Of a DNA stretch of 64,000 nucleotides, positions 34,143 through 42,778 are shown in pieces (the first letter of the stretch is position 1; each line of letters starts with the position of its first letter). Source of the stretch: Saccharibacillus sacchari DSM 19268 (GTDB lineage: Bacteria; Bacillota; Bacilli; Paenibacillales; Paenibacillaceae); the NCBI RefSeq assembly GCF_000585395.1, contig NZ_KK073875.1:323186-387185 (forward strand), written 5' to 3'. The position numbers were made by a program, and so were the translations under genes. The notes beneath the pieces were generated by a model. That model saw only the letters and a program-made list of their open reading frames with translations. It was not told the DNA's origin and made no database searches.

Positions 34143-35000
34143 TCAAAATAAATCCAACTGCTCCGGCTCGTCCTCGCCAAGAAGCTTCGGCACATTCTGC
34201 CCCAGAATCGCCATCAGTTCGCGCGCATTTTCTGCCGCATCGCCTCCGGAGTTGTTGTTAAAAATGATCACGACTTCCTTCGATTGCTGTTCCAGTCTGC
34301 GCAGCCGCTCTGCCCATTCTTCCAGCTCCTGCGTATTATAGCGATACAGGTAGCGAACTTCGCGCCAGTTGGGCTGATTGGACGACTGCCAACCGGATAC
34401 GTTGCGACCGTGCATGCGCACGATCGTCAGTTGATCATCCGTTGCTTCTTCCACGATGGGGACCGAACCGACGCCTGCTTGCGGTTCGTCGCATACGCTG
34501 TGAATCCAACGTTCTTCGCGCATGAATTTGAGCGTCCGTTCGCGCATCGCCGGTTGGAACCAGCTCTGATGGCGAAACTCCAGCGCGCAAGGCACATCTT
34601 CCATCCGCTCGCGCACCTCGCGCAGCTTGGCTACATTTTCCCGCGTGCAATCAAACCAAGGCGGGAATTGGAACAATGCCGCCTTCAGTTTGTTCGCATG
34701 CTGCATCGTGCTGATCGACAATTTGAACGCTTCGAACATCTCGGTCTCGCTGTCGAACGGGATTTTCCCGCGCGAATGTCCGGTCATTCCTTGATAAGCT
34801 TTGACGACGAAACGAAAGTCTTTCGGCGTCTCTTGCACCCATTTTTCCATATTGCGCTTCGATTGCACGGCATAAAACATACTGTCCACCTCGACGGTTC
34901 CGAACATTTTCCCGTACGTGACCAATTTCTGCTTCGCCGCTTCCTTCGTCGCATAGATATAATCGTGATCGCCCCAACCGGTCAACCCGATCGTGATCAT
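34143..35000 (-). CDS. DUF72 (YecE-like) protein with C-terminal clamp-binding-like motif
   Basis: A 285-aa TIM-barrel-like cytoplasmic protein of the DUF72 family: ITIGLTGWGDHDYIY start, MFGTVEVDSMFYAVQS, FRFVVKAYQGMTG, ALEFRHQSWF (about 150), VRMHGRN and IIFNNNSGGDAAENA near the end. The activity is unknown. The last residues are EQLDLF, a perfect QL-x-LF beta-clamp binding motif at the extreme C-terminus, the same as in the DinB of this window. AAGGAGGTG supports the ATG at 35000. Confidence 0.87.
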   Translation of the reverse strand: MITIGLTGWGDHDYIYATKEAAKQKLVTYGKMFGTVEVDSMFYAVQSKRNMEKWVQETPKDFRFVVKAYQGMTGHSRGKIPFDSETEMFEAFKLSISTMQHANKLKAALFQFPPWFDCTRENVAKLREVRERMEDVPCALEFRHQSWFQPAMRERTLKFMREERWIHSVCDEPQAGVGSVPIVEEATDDQLTIVRMHGRNVSGWQSSNQPNWREVRYLYRYNTQELEEWAERLRRLEQQSKEVVIIFNNNSGGDAAENARELMAILGQNVPKLLGEDEPEQLDLF

Positions 35001-35056
35001 ATGCCGCACCTCCTTCATGCCGAATGGCTTGCCTCGTTGTCACTTACCCGTTCTGT

Positions 35057-35121
35057 GAAAAAAAAGAAACCTTCGCCATCCAAAACGGCAGAACGGCTGC
35101 CGCTTCGGAGCAAAGGTTTCG
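35057..35121 (-). terminator. terminator of pfkA
   Basis: GAAACCTT...GC / GGC...AAGGTTTC with inner CGGCAG/CTGCCG and T8 on the minus strand. Confidence 0.85.
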
Positions 35122-35134
35122 TTGGACGAACCGA

Positions 35135-36106
35135 TTACTGCGACAAGCGCAGAGCCAGCTCGTACATCTCGTGATCGAACGTAGGACGCGTGTTGACGAC
35201 CTTGTCGATATCCGTCAGCGTCAGCTCTCCTTTGACGATGCCGCAAGCTTTGTCGCTTTCGCCGCGGATCAGCGAGCGTACCGCGAAGTCGCCCAGACGG
35301 CTTGCCAGGTTACGGTCGAACGGAGTCGGCGTGCCGCCGCGTTGGATATGGCCCAGCACGGTTACGCGCGCATCGATTTGCTTGGAGCGCTGCGACAATT
35401 CGGTCGCGATGTCATCGCCTTTGCCTGCGCCTTCCGCAACAACGATGATACTGTGACGTTTGCCCATCGCGAAGTTATGCGTCATGCGCTGCGCGACTTC
35501 ATCCAGATCATAAGGGACTTCAGGAACGAGAATCGTTTCCGCGCCCGAAGCCAGACCCGCATGCAGCGCGATATCGCCGCAATGGCGACCCATGACTTCA
35601 ACGACGGAAGCGCGTTCGTGCGACGACATCGTATCGCGCAGCTTGTTGATTGCGTCGACAACCACGCCTACGGCCGTATCGAAACCGATGGTGTAGTCCG
35701 TGAAGGAGATATCGTTGTCGATCGTGCCCGGAAGACCCATCGTATTGATGCCGAGCTTGCTCAGCTTGTTCGCGCCTTGATATGAACCGTCGCCGCCGAT
35801 GACGACCAGGCCGTCAATTCCGTAGTTGCGCAGGATTTCCGCGCCTTTGCGTTGGCCTTCTTCGGTATAGAACTCTTTCGAACGGGCGGATTGAAGCACG
35901 GTTCCGCCGCGTTGAATGATATCGCCGACGCTGCGAAGATCCATCGAGAAAATATCGTTGTTAAGCAGGCCCTGATAGCCGCGTTGAATACCGAAAATCT
36001 CGATTCCGTGATAAAGTCCGCTGCGCACGACGGCGCGAAGGGCGGCGTTCATTCCCTGGGAGTCTCCTCCGCTGGTCAATACTGCGATTTTTTTTACTGC
36101 TGACAT
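35135..36106 (-). CDS. pfkA: 6-phosphofructokinase
   Basis: ATP-dependent glycolytic kinase forming fructose 1,6-bisphosphate. The 323-aa length is normal. ATP site VLTSGGDSQGMNAALRA (9-25), catalytic PGTIDNDISFTD (about 125), EVMGRHCGDIAL, HIQRGGTPTPFDR. The B. subtilis enzyme has proline where this one has Gln in GGDSQGMN. AAGGGGGAAG precedes the ATG. It is unlinked to pyk or accA, which usually neighbour it in Bacillus. Confidence 0.95.
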   Translation of the reverse strand: MSAVKKIAVLTSGGDSQGMNAALRAVVRSGLYHGIEIFGIQRGYQGLLNNDIFSMDLRSVGDIIQRGGTVLQSARSKEFYTEEGQRKGAEILRNYGIDGLVVIGGDGSYQGANKLSKLGINTMGLPGTIDNDISFTDYTIGFDTAVGVVVDAINKLRDTMSSHERASVVEVMGRHCGDIALHAGLASGAETILVPEVPYDLDEVAQRMTHNFAMGKRHSIIVVAEGAGKGDDIATELSQRSKQIDARVTVLGHIQRGGTPTPFDRNLASRLGDFAVRSLIRGESDKACGIVKGELTLTDIDKVVNTRPTFDHEMYELALRLSQ

Positions 36107-36121
36107 ATTACTTCCCCCTTG

Positions 36122-37204
36122 TTAATGCTGCTTATGTTTGCGGATCCATACACTGTTGACGAAAAAGAACAGGCGAGTCAGCGGGCTTTTCTTCATCAAG
36201 CGTTTAGACACGGTTCGCACATCTTTTTGTTGGCTTACTTTCGGGTCGGACAGATACAAAGCAATCAGTCCTTCAATCACCATGCGGTGGAAAGCGGCAT
36301 GCGGAAGCCCGGCCACGTCGCGGCGCGCCCCGCCCACGATAAACTCGACGCGCTGTAGCATGTCTTCCCCGCTATCATAGTAATTGCAGAAATTCAGGTC
36401 CCCTCCGACGCGGTCCTCTTCCTGATCGATCAAATAATCGAGCATGATATGGAGCCCGCAGACGTAAGGAAAATACGACTCGTAGACCGATTTTGCCGCT
36501 TTTTCATCGAAATCGTCACGGCTCGCTCCGGCAAAAAGCATGAACATGCCGAGCGTCGAACCGGTGGCAGCGGCGAATTCGTTCCAATGCAAATCAGGTG
36601 CCAGATCGGCATGTTCGGCTCTCCAGGTCGTTAGCGACGGCTCCCTCAGCTCGGGGGCGATATGCTTGTAGACTTGAAGATCGCCGTACAAACCGACCAA
36701 ACGGCGCACATAAGGCTGGGCATGGGCATAACCGGGCAGCTGCCGGATATTTTCCTGACAGGTGGTCACGAGGACATTCAAATACCCTCCGTCCTCCTGT
36801 TCGTCACGGAAGCGATAGTAATTTTCCGGCTGTACGGACGGATCGACCGCGTCCAGCATGGACTTATGTAAAAGACGAAAATCTTCCGGGTCCAGCGACG
36901 TGCTTCGATCGCACAAATTGTCCAGATAGTCGCTGATGGTCTGAAGGGCTACGATCAGCGGAATCAGTACGTCTTTTTTGTCCGAGTTGATTGCTGCATA
37001 GACCGAGCCGCCCTGACAATGAAATTCCTTGTCCGCGATGCTCGCCAGCGCTTGGGTTCGAAGTTCGGGATCGGGAATGGTCGCCGCGCGATCTCTCCAG
37101 CCCCCGAGTGCGTCCTTCACGCCCGGTAAAGCGAACTTGTACACCCATCGCATCAAACTGATGGGTTCTTCGGGAACGGTGTAAGCGGTTCTGAGTGGGT
37201 TCAA
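36122..37204 (-). CDS. ytpB: tetraprenyl-beta-curcumene synthase (YtpB family, DUF2600)
   Basis: A large-terpene synthase that cyclises tetraprenyl diphosphate in the C35 sesquarterpene pathway. The 360-aa protein carries the Asp-rich segment TISDYLDNLCDRSTSLDPED (about 84-103), YKHIAPELREPSL and LDYLIDQEEDRVGGDLNFCNYY (about 240). There is no signal peptide; it is probably membrane-associated. TTG at 37204 is preferred, with GGAGG 6 bp upstream; the frame is open 33 codons further. The partner squalene-hopene-type cyclase is not in the window. Confidence 0.87.
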   Translation of the reverse strand: MNPLRTAYTVPEEPISLMRWVYKFALPGVKDALGGWRDRAATIPDPELRTQALASIADKEFHCQGGSVYAAINSDKKDVLIPLIVALQTISDYLDNLCDRSTSLDPEDFRLLHKSMLDAVDPSVQPENYYRFRDEQEDGGYLNVLVTTCQENIRQLPGYAHAQPYVRRLVGLYGDLQVYKHIAPELREPSLTTWRAEHADLAPDLHWNEFAAATGSTLGMFMLFAGASRDDFDEKAAKSVYESYFPYVCGLHIMLDYLIDQEEDRVGGDLNFCNYYDSGEDMLQRVEFIVGGARRDVAGLPHAAFHRMVIEGLIALYLSDPKVSQQKDVRTVSKRLMKKSPLTRLFFFVNSVWIRKHKQH

Positions 37205-37540
37205 AACGTACCTCCAAATACCAGTCTTAAGTCTGTGGCGCATGCGTTTGCCTGTCGGACAGGCGTAATTGCTTGTTTCGCACGCTCCCGTACCCAAATT
37301 CACTTTCCATTATAATATGAGGGTGTAATTTGTACAAATAACCTTCGTCATATTCTCGGCTTTTTTCAGCGTTTTTTCTGCAAAAAGCCATCGCTTCCGC
37401 CAATCCTCCCGCGCCGCTCGCCGGATGTGCCGAAAAACGTTCATTTTCGAGAAACTTTCCGTTCGCGCGCTGCAAACGATTTCAGTCGTGCTATACTGGA
37501 GAATGATCTATTCGCTCGATTCTCGAGAAAGGGGTTCATC

Positions 37541-38857
37541 ATGTCCGACGTTCCGTTATCCTGGAAGCGCCTGCTCCTGTTTTTCGTTCCGCTGGGCTTG
37601 TCCGCTTCGCTCGTTACCTTGTCCCATGTCATTATCAACCGTACGCTGGCCTCCGCCGCCTCGCCGGAGACGGTCATCGCCAGCTACGCGCTCGCCAGCA
37701 GCCTGTTGGCCGTTACCGAACGGCCGTCCACGTTGCTGCGGCAGACCTGCTCCGCGCTGGTGCGCGACAAGATTTCGTTTAAAGCGCTCACGTTCGTCAC
37801 GTACGTATTCCTCGTCTGCGTGCTGCTGATTGGGGGCATCATCGTCTACACTCCCGTGGGGCGCGGCATTTTCGGCGCTTTATTCGGCGTTGATCAAGCG
37901 CTGCTGCCGAGCGTGATCGCGGTATACGGCGTATTGATGTTCGTTAGCGTGTTTTCCGTCATTCGCAACATCTACCAAGGGATTATCATCACCAACAACC
38001 GTACCAAATGGCTGACCATCGGCATGATGATCCGCTTGGCCGGCATGTATCTGCTTTCCCTGTACTTCGTGAACGTTCAGGGCGTGACCAGCGGGATCGT
38101 CGGCGCCATTATCTTCCTGGCCGGCATGGTGATCGAAGCGAGCGTAAGTTTCCTTGAAGGACGCAACATCGCCCGCCGCTTACCTGTCAAAAAGCCGGAC
38201 CATCACATCGAGACGCGCGGCGACGTGTTCCGTTTTTACAAGCCGCTGCTGTATTCGTCGCTCGTCGCGATGTTTATCGGCCCTGCGCTGAACATCATGC
38301 TGGGCAAAACGGACGGCGTTGCGCTGGCGATTTCGTCTTTTGCCGTCGCCGCGAGTCTGATGCAGCTCATGTTGAGTTTCTTCATTTATATCCATCAGAT
38401 CGTACTTAATTATTATAAGGTCGATCCGGTGCTTGTCCGCAAGTTTGCGCTCGCGATCGGCTTCATCCCTGCTGCTCTCGTTGCGATCATCGCCTATACG
38501 CCGCTCGGCTATTGGGTATTCGGGCATGTGATGAACGTGGAGGGGCAGCTGCTTCAGGAGAGTCTGTACACGCTGCGGGCGTTCATCCTGTATCCGCTCG
38601 TCATGCCTTGGCTGGATTACGGCAACGGGCTAATCCTGCTCGGCGGGCAAACGAAAGTCATGTTCCGCTCCCAACTGGCTAACGCGATCTGCACCATCGG
38701 CTTCCTGTTCCTGCTGGTCGCGATCTTCCCGAATTGGAACGGTATGGTTGGCGCCATTGCGCAATCTTTGGGACTGCTGGCCGAAGCGGTGATTATCTTC
38801 CTCGTCGTTCGCCGTATGGGCAGAGAGCCGAAGTTGGACCGGACTGCCGCGCCGTAA
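37541..38857 (+). CDS. MOP-superfamily multidrug/polysaccharide exporter-like membrane protein
   Basis: A 438-aa protein with about twelve hydrophobic helices arranged as in MatE proteins (KRLLLFFVPLGLSASLVTLS in helix 1; SLVAMFIGPALNIMLGKTDG in helix 7). It lacks the standard MATE motifs of the protein at 32653 and is nearer to the divergent MatE/ANK-like group, so the cargo is unknown. GAAAGGGG supports the ATG at 37541; the open frame from 37427 is unlikely. A strong terminator follows. Confidence 0.72.
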   Translation: MSDVPLSWKRLLLFFVPLGLSASLVTLSHVIINRTLASAASPETVIASYALASSLLAVTERPSTLLRQTCSALVRDKISFKALTFVTYVFLVCVLLIGGIIVYTPVGRGIFGALFGVDQALLPSVIAVYGVLMFVSVFSVIRNIYQGIIITNNRTKWLTIGMMIRLAGMYLLSLYFVNVQGVTSGIVGAIIFLAGMVIEASVSFLEGRNIARRLPVKKPDHHIETRGDVFRFYKPLLYSSLVAMFIGPALNIMLGKTDGVALAISSFAVAASLMQLMLSFFIYIHQIVLNYYKVDPVLVRKFALAIGFIPAALVAIIAYTPLGYWVFGHVMNVEGQLLQESLYTLRAFILYPLVMPWLDYGNGLILLGGQTKVMFRSQLANAICTIGFLFLLVAIFPNWNGMVGAIAQSLGLLAEAVIIFLVVRRMGREPKLDRTAAP

Positions 38858-38870
38858 TCCGCATATCCGC

Positions 38871-38921
38871 GTCCCCTGCTGCGCCTCCGATGTTCGGATT
38901 GGCGTTGCGGGGACTTTTTTT
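38871..38921 (+). terminator. terminator of the exporter gene
   Basis: GTCCCC...GC...CGCC..CCGA / TCGG...GGCG...GC.GGGAC followed by T7. Confidence 0.85.
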
Positions 38922-38934
38922 ATTAAAAAGGATG

Positions 38935-38970
38935 CAAAAAGGCACAGTTCCCGTGAAGGATCTGTGCCTG
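38935..38970 (-). terminator. terminator of the cold-shock gene
   Basis: AGGCACAG (38940-38947) / CTGTGCCT (38962-38969) with minus-strand TTTTT. Confidence 0.8.
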
Positions 38971-39009
38971 TGGTTTGCTATGTCATCAAATAAGGCAAGA
39001 AATAAATTC

Positions 39010-39207
39010 TTACAGTTTGATTACGTTAGCTGCTTGTGGTCCGCGGTTTCCGTCAGTGATTTCGAATTCTACTTCTTGACCTTCGTCAAGAGTTTTGAAT
39101 CCGTCGCCTTGGATTGCCGAGAAGTGTACGAATACGTCTTCGCCGCCTTCTACGGAAAGGAAACCATAACCTTTTTCTGCGTTAAACCATTTAACTGTAC
39201 CTTTCAA
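39010..39207 (-). CDS. cold shock protein (CspA/CspB family)
   Basis: A 65-aa single-stranded nucleic acid chaperone. RNP1 KGYGFLSV (12-19) and RNP2 VFVHFS (25-30) are intact, and the frame [15 protein letters not shown] is canonical. GGAGGTTGTTC precedes the ATG. Its promoter is TTGCCA-17-TATAAT, and a short hairpin occupies the leader. Monocistronic. Whether it is cold-induced cannot be read from the short leader. Confidence 0.96.
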   Translation of the reverse strand: MKGTVKWFNAEKGYGFLSVEGGEDVFVHFSAIQGDGFKTLDEGQEVEFEITDGNRGPQAANVIKL

Positions 39208-39225
39208 ATGAACAACCTCCTAAAA

Positions 39226-39281
39226 ATATCACCATCTATGGTGAATATCGTTATTATACTGCAAGAAAAAACCTTTGGCAA
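39226..39281 (-). promoter_or_regulatory. promoter and leader hairpin of the cold-shock gene
   Basis: TTGCCA (39276-39281), 17 bp, TATAAT (39253-39258). ATATTCACCAT / ATGGTGATAT (39226-39248) forms a hairpin just upstream of the ribosome binding site. Confidence 0.65.
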
Positions 39282-39389
39282 TTGGAAAGTTAAAACGTGC
39301 AAAGGCTTTCTTCTATAGGCGTTGCTTTTGGTTATGCGGGTAGGGTATGATTTTAGATAAGAAACGATGTGAAACGAGGAATGGCTTAC

Positions 39390-39623
39390 ATGATTAAAAA
39401 GCACAGTATTTACAAGACGGATAATTGGAACATGATGACGGTGGAAGTTCACGGGCGTAACCTTGTGCTGCGCGAAATTTCCGACCAATGGGGCGAGGAA
39501 ACGCACCACTTCATGAGTCGTCCGGAGATGATGCATTGGGCCGAGAACCGTTTTGCCAAAGACAAATTCGAGGGCACCGACGAAGAATGGCAAAGCATCA
39601 TGGACGCCCTTAAGGGCGTGTAA
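39390..39623 (+). CDS. hypothetical protein, 77 aa
   Basis: A small charged cytoplasmic protein, not recognised. It has MTVEVHGRNLVLREISDQWG followed by ETHHFMSRPEMMHWAENRF; the last 40 residues look helical and acidic. The ATG at 39390 has GAGGA at 9 bp. The ATG at 39381 is too close to it. It is followed 6 bp later by the small membrane protein gene, and the two form an operon. Confidence 0.65.
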   Translation: MIKKHSIYKTDNWNMMTVEVHGRNLVLREISDQWGEETHHFMSRPEMMHWAENRFAKDKFEGTDEEWQSIMDALKGV

Positions 39624-39629
39624 CCTTCT

Positions 39630-39809
39630 ATGAATACGACCAATATCGCCGCCCTGCTGATCTTGACTCTTCTGCTCGGCGCTGTCGTCGTGTTTTACAA
39701 GGACTCGATTCCTCCCAAATTGAAACGGGGTCTTGCGATCTCCGCCGCCGTTATGCTGCTCCTTTCGTTCATCCTGACGGTCTATACGCTTTTCAGCATG
39801 GGCTCTTAA
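39630..39809 (+). CDS. small two-helix membrane protein, 59 aa
   Basis: ATG at 39630 and TAA at 39807-39809 encode a protein with two hydrophobic helices (about 6-21, IAALLILTLLLGAVVVFY, and 38-56, ISAAVMLLLSFILTVYTLF) joined by a basic loop DSIPPKLKRG. It begins 6 bp after the stop of the preceding 77-aa gene, whose end supplies AAGGGCG as a plausible ribosome site. The family is not recognised. A long hairpin terminator follows at 39822. Confidence 0.6.
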   Translation: MNTTNIAALLILTLLLGAVVVFYKDSIPPKLKRGLAISAAVMLLLSFILTVYTLFSMGS

Positions 39810-39821
39810 GACGTGCGTTCG

Positions 39822-39906
39822 CCCGCATCGTTCCTGCCGAGCAGCTTGACCAACCTTGCTTTTAACTTGGTCAAGCTGCCCGTCGGGTCAACGATGCGGG
39901 ATTTTG
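39822..39906 (+). terminator. long hairpin terminator
   Basis: CCCGCATCGTT (39822-39832) / AACGATGCGGG (39890-39900) encloses GCAGCTTGACCAA / TTGGTCAAGCTGC; ATTTTG follows. Two nested perfect stems make it unusually long. Confidence 0.7.
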
Positions 39907-39972
39907 AATACGCGTCATCATGCCAATTCTTCCTATACGATCATCGCACAATTCCTGAGGAGGTCTTTATCT

Positions 39973-41775
39973 ATGAGCACAACGCCTAAATCCCTGCCGA
40001 AACGAAGCGAAGTCCCTGCCGAGCACCAATGGAAGCTGGCCGATCTGTTCGCGGATCAAGCTGCCTGGGGCGCTACATACGAAGAAACCAAAGCCCAATT
40101 GAAAACGTTCGAAGATTTCCGCGGCAAGTTGAACAACGAAGCCTCGATCGGCGAATGCTTCAAGTTCGAAGACGAAGTCTCCCTGAAGCTGGAGCAGCTC
40201 TACGTCTATACGCATCTGTACCATGACCAAGATACGGCTAACCCGACCTACCAGGCTCTTACGCAAAAAGGCCGCAAGCTGCTGGTCGACGCCGGCGAAG
40301 CAATGTCGTTTATCACGCCGGAGATCTTGTCGCTCGACGACGCGCAGCTCGACAAGCTGATCGAAGCCGAGTCGCTGAAAGATTACCGGTTCACTTTGCA
40401 GGAAATGAAGCGCGAAAAAGCCCATGTGCTGTCGCAAGCCGAAGAAGCGCTGCTCGCTCAAGTCGGCAACTTGTCGCAAGCGCCGCAGAACATTTTCGGC
40501 ATGCTCAACAACGCGGACTTGAAGTTCCCGAACATCAAAGACGAGAACGGCAACGAAGTGGAATTGACGCACGGCAGCTACATTCAATTCCTGGAAAGCT
40601 CGAACGTCGACGTGCGCCGCCAGGCTTTCCAAGCGATCTACGGCACGTACGCCAAGCTCAAAAACACGATCGGCGCGTCGCTGACGGCCAATGTGAACAA
40701 AAACATTTTCTACTCCCGCGCGCGCAAGTATCCGTCCGTGCTGGAAATGAAGCTGTACGGCGACAACGTTCCGGTATCCGTGTATGACAACCTCGTCGAC
40801 GCGATCCATGAAAGCCTGCCGATCCTGCACCGTTACATGAGACTTCGCAAAAAGCTGATGGGCGTGGACGAGCTGCATATGTACGACCTGTTCGCTCCGC
40901 TGGTGGACGAGTTCAAGATGGACATCACGTACGACGAAGCGAAACAAACCGTGATCGACGGCCTGCAGCCGCTCGGCGCCGATTATCTCCAAGTGCTCGA
41001 AGACAGCTTCAAAGACGGCTGGATCGACATTTACGAGAACGAAGGCAAACGTACGGGCGCGTACAGCTCGGGCGCTTACGGCGTTCACCCTTACGTGCTG
41101 CTCAACCACAAAGACAATCTGAACAGCATGTTCACGCTGGCGCACGAAATGGGTCACGCGCTGCATTCCTACTATTCGGACACGACGCAGAAATACCGCG
41201 ACGCGCAGTACACGATCTTCCTGGCCGAAGTGGCCTCGACGACCAACGAAGCGCTGCTGATGGATTACCTGCTGAAAAAGTCGACCGATCCGAAAGAAAA
41301 AATGTACCTGCTGACCTACTATGCGGACCAGTTCCGTACGACGGTGTTCCGTCAAACGATGTTCGCGGAGTTCGAAAAGATCATCCACGCGCGCACCGAA
41401 GCCGGAGAATCGCTCACGCCGCAAGATCTGTCGAGCATCTACTATGACCTGAACGTGCAGTATCACGGGCCGGATATGGTCGTGGATCAGGATATCGAGA
41501 TGGAATGGGCACGTATCCCCCACTTCTACAACAGCTTCTACGTATACAAATACGCGACGGGCTTCTCGGCCGCGACCAGCTTCTCGAAGCAGATCCTGGA
41601 AGAAGGAGCGCCTGCTGTCGAACGTTACCTCAGCTTCCTGAAAAGCGGCGGCAGCGACTACTCGATCAACATCTTGAAAAAAGCCGGCGTGGACATGTCT
41701 TCGCCTGAACCTGTTCGCGAAGCGATGAGCGTATTCGAAGCTTTGATCGAACAAATGGAACAGCTCTCCGAATAA
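39973..41775 (+). CDS. pepF: oligoendopeptidase F
   Basis: Cytoplasmic M3B zinc peptidase degrading short peptides, 600 aa. The zinc site is TLAHEMGHALHSYYSD (about 393) with the third ligand in EVASTTNEALL (about 420). The N-terminal oligoendopeptidase domain starts RSEVPAEHQWKLADLF. GAGGAGG supports the ATG at 39973; a longer open frame exists upstream without a site. The codon usage is strongly GC-ending, as for a well-expressed core gene. Confidence 0.94.
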   Translation: MSTTPKSLPKRSEVPAEHQWKLADLFADQAAWGATYEETKAQLKTFEDFRGKLNNEASIGECFKFEDEVSLKLEQLYVYTHLYHDQDTANPTYQALTQKGRKLLVDAGEAMSFITPEILSLDDAQLDKLIEAESLKDYRFTLQEMKREKAHVLSQAEEALLAQVGNLSQAPQNIFGMLNNADLKFPNIKDENGNEVELTHGSYIQFLESSNVDVRRQAFQAIYGTYAKLKNTIGASLTANVNKNIFYSRARKYPSVLEMKLYGDNVPVSVYDNLVDAIHESLPILHRYMRLRKKLMGVDELHMYDLFAPLVDEFKMDITYDEAKQTVIDGLQPLGADYLQVLEDSFKDGWIDIYENEGKRTGAYSSGAYGVHPYVLLNHKDNLNSMFTLAHEMGHALHSYYSDTTQKYRDAQYTIFLAEVASTTNEALLMDYLLKKSTDPKEKMYLLTYYADQFRTTVFRQTMFAEFEKIIHARTEAGESLTPQDLSSIYYDLNVQYHGPDMVVDQDIEMEWARIPHFYNSFYVYKYATGFSAATSFSKQILEEGAPAVERYLSFLKSGGSDYSINILKKAGVDMSSPEPVREAMSVFEALIEQMEQLSE

Positions 41776-41857
41776 GGGCAAAGCTTCCTGCGTCAAAACC
41801 GCCATGAGCGGCTAATGATGCTCAGAAGCAACAAAGCGAAAGGGGTTGTCCTTATTT

Positions 41858-42271
41858 ATGAAAGCTCAATGGTCTTTGATTCTTATGCTGGTGTTCGCGG
41901 TCATCATCGCGATCTTCGCGGTCATTAACGTCAATCCCGTCGAAGTTAACTTTATCTTCGGTTACGCGGACGTGCCGCTCGTTCTGCTCATTCTCGGCAG
42001 CGCATTGTTCGGCGGTCTGGCGGTCGGCATGTTCGGCGTGTATCGGTTGTTCAAAACACAGCGCGAAGTCAAAAGACTCCGCGCGGAAAACGAGAAGTTG
42101 CGTACGCAGCCTGCTGCTCCTGCCGCTTCCGTGTCTGCTTCTACACCGCCGCCGGCTTACGACGAACCTACCGTCTCTGCCGACCCGACGCCGCTTGAGC
42201 CGATCTCGGATGATCTGGATTCCCGGCCGGAGTCGCGCGGGTTCCGTTCGGATAAGCTGAAAAAGTTGTAA
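41858..42271 (+). CDS. LapA-domain (DUF1049) membrane protein
   Basis: A 137-aa protein with two N-terminal helices (5-27 and 41-62). The DUF1049 pattern is LVFAVIIAIFAVINVNPVEVNFIFGYADVPLVL (split here by reading, residues about 9-41). A short coiled coil (EVKRLRAENEKLR) follows, then a disordered Pro/Ser-rich tail. The role is unknown. AAAGGGG lies upstream, and ATG at 41858 is preferred over the TTG at 41846. A terminator follows at 42353. Confidence 0.8.
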   Translation: MKAQWSLILMLVFAVIIAIFAVINVNPVEVNFIFGYADVPLVLLILGSALFGGLAVGMFGVYRLFKTQREVKRLRAENEKLRTQPAAPAASVSASTPPPAYDEPTVSADPTPLEPISDDLDSRPESRGFRSDKLKKL

Positions 42272-42352
42272 AGGTAAAAGTTTCGCTTGCACCGTTCGAT
42301 CCGCGATCACGGGAAGAATGAACCGTGATCGCATCCCGAATGAGTTCATACG

Positions 42353-42386
42353 AAAACCGCCGCTGTCATAGCGTGCGGTTTTTTTT
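42353..42386 (+). terminator. terminator of the LapA-domain gene
   Basis: AAAACCGC / GCGGTTTT with GCT/AGC inside and T8. Confidence 0.85.
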
Positions 42387-42520
42387 CGGGTCGCGAAGCA
42401 GCGGAGGTTTTGTCGGAGCTTGCGATCGATTACAATAGAAAGTGGAGTGCAGCATAGGGTATAAGGATTAGCGGAACATGTACTCGAATTGAAACAAGTT
42501 ACTGAAGGTTACCGCCTGAT

Positions 42521-42709
42521 TGTTGACCTTTTGCACGCATTTTACGGCTCAATATGCGTTTTTTTCAAAAATGCTGACGAAAGGTCAACAAAGTTGCGAT
42601 CATTTCCGCTTTTTGATCCTTTTTGAGTAAAAATGTTGACCACACATCAGCAATCGATGAGAAAAGAGCAGATCATGCCTTTTTTGTTGACTTTTTGCAC
42701 ACATTTTCT
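42521..42709. repeat. cluster of TGTTGAC-type motifs upstream of the M42 peptidase gene
   Basis: TGTTGACCTTT (42521-42531) is the perfect inverted repeat of AAAGGTCAACA (42580-42590). ATGTTGACC recurs at 42633 and TTGTTGACTTTTTGCAC at 42684. The segment after the first copy (TTGCACGCATTTT) is repeated after the last (TTGCACACATTTT). The 500-bp gap 42272-42778 otherwise holds only the terminator at 42353. Operator cluster or decayed repeat; undecided. Confidence 0.5.
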
Positions 42710-42778
42710 GACTCGCATGATCTATGCAGAGTTTGATTTGACTTACTTGATTTCTACCTTACTGGAGGCTGACCGATT

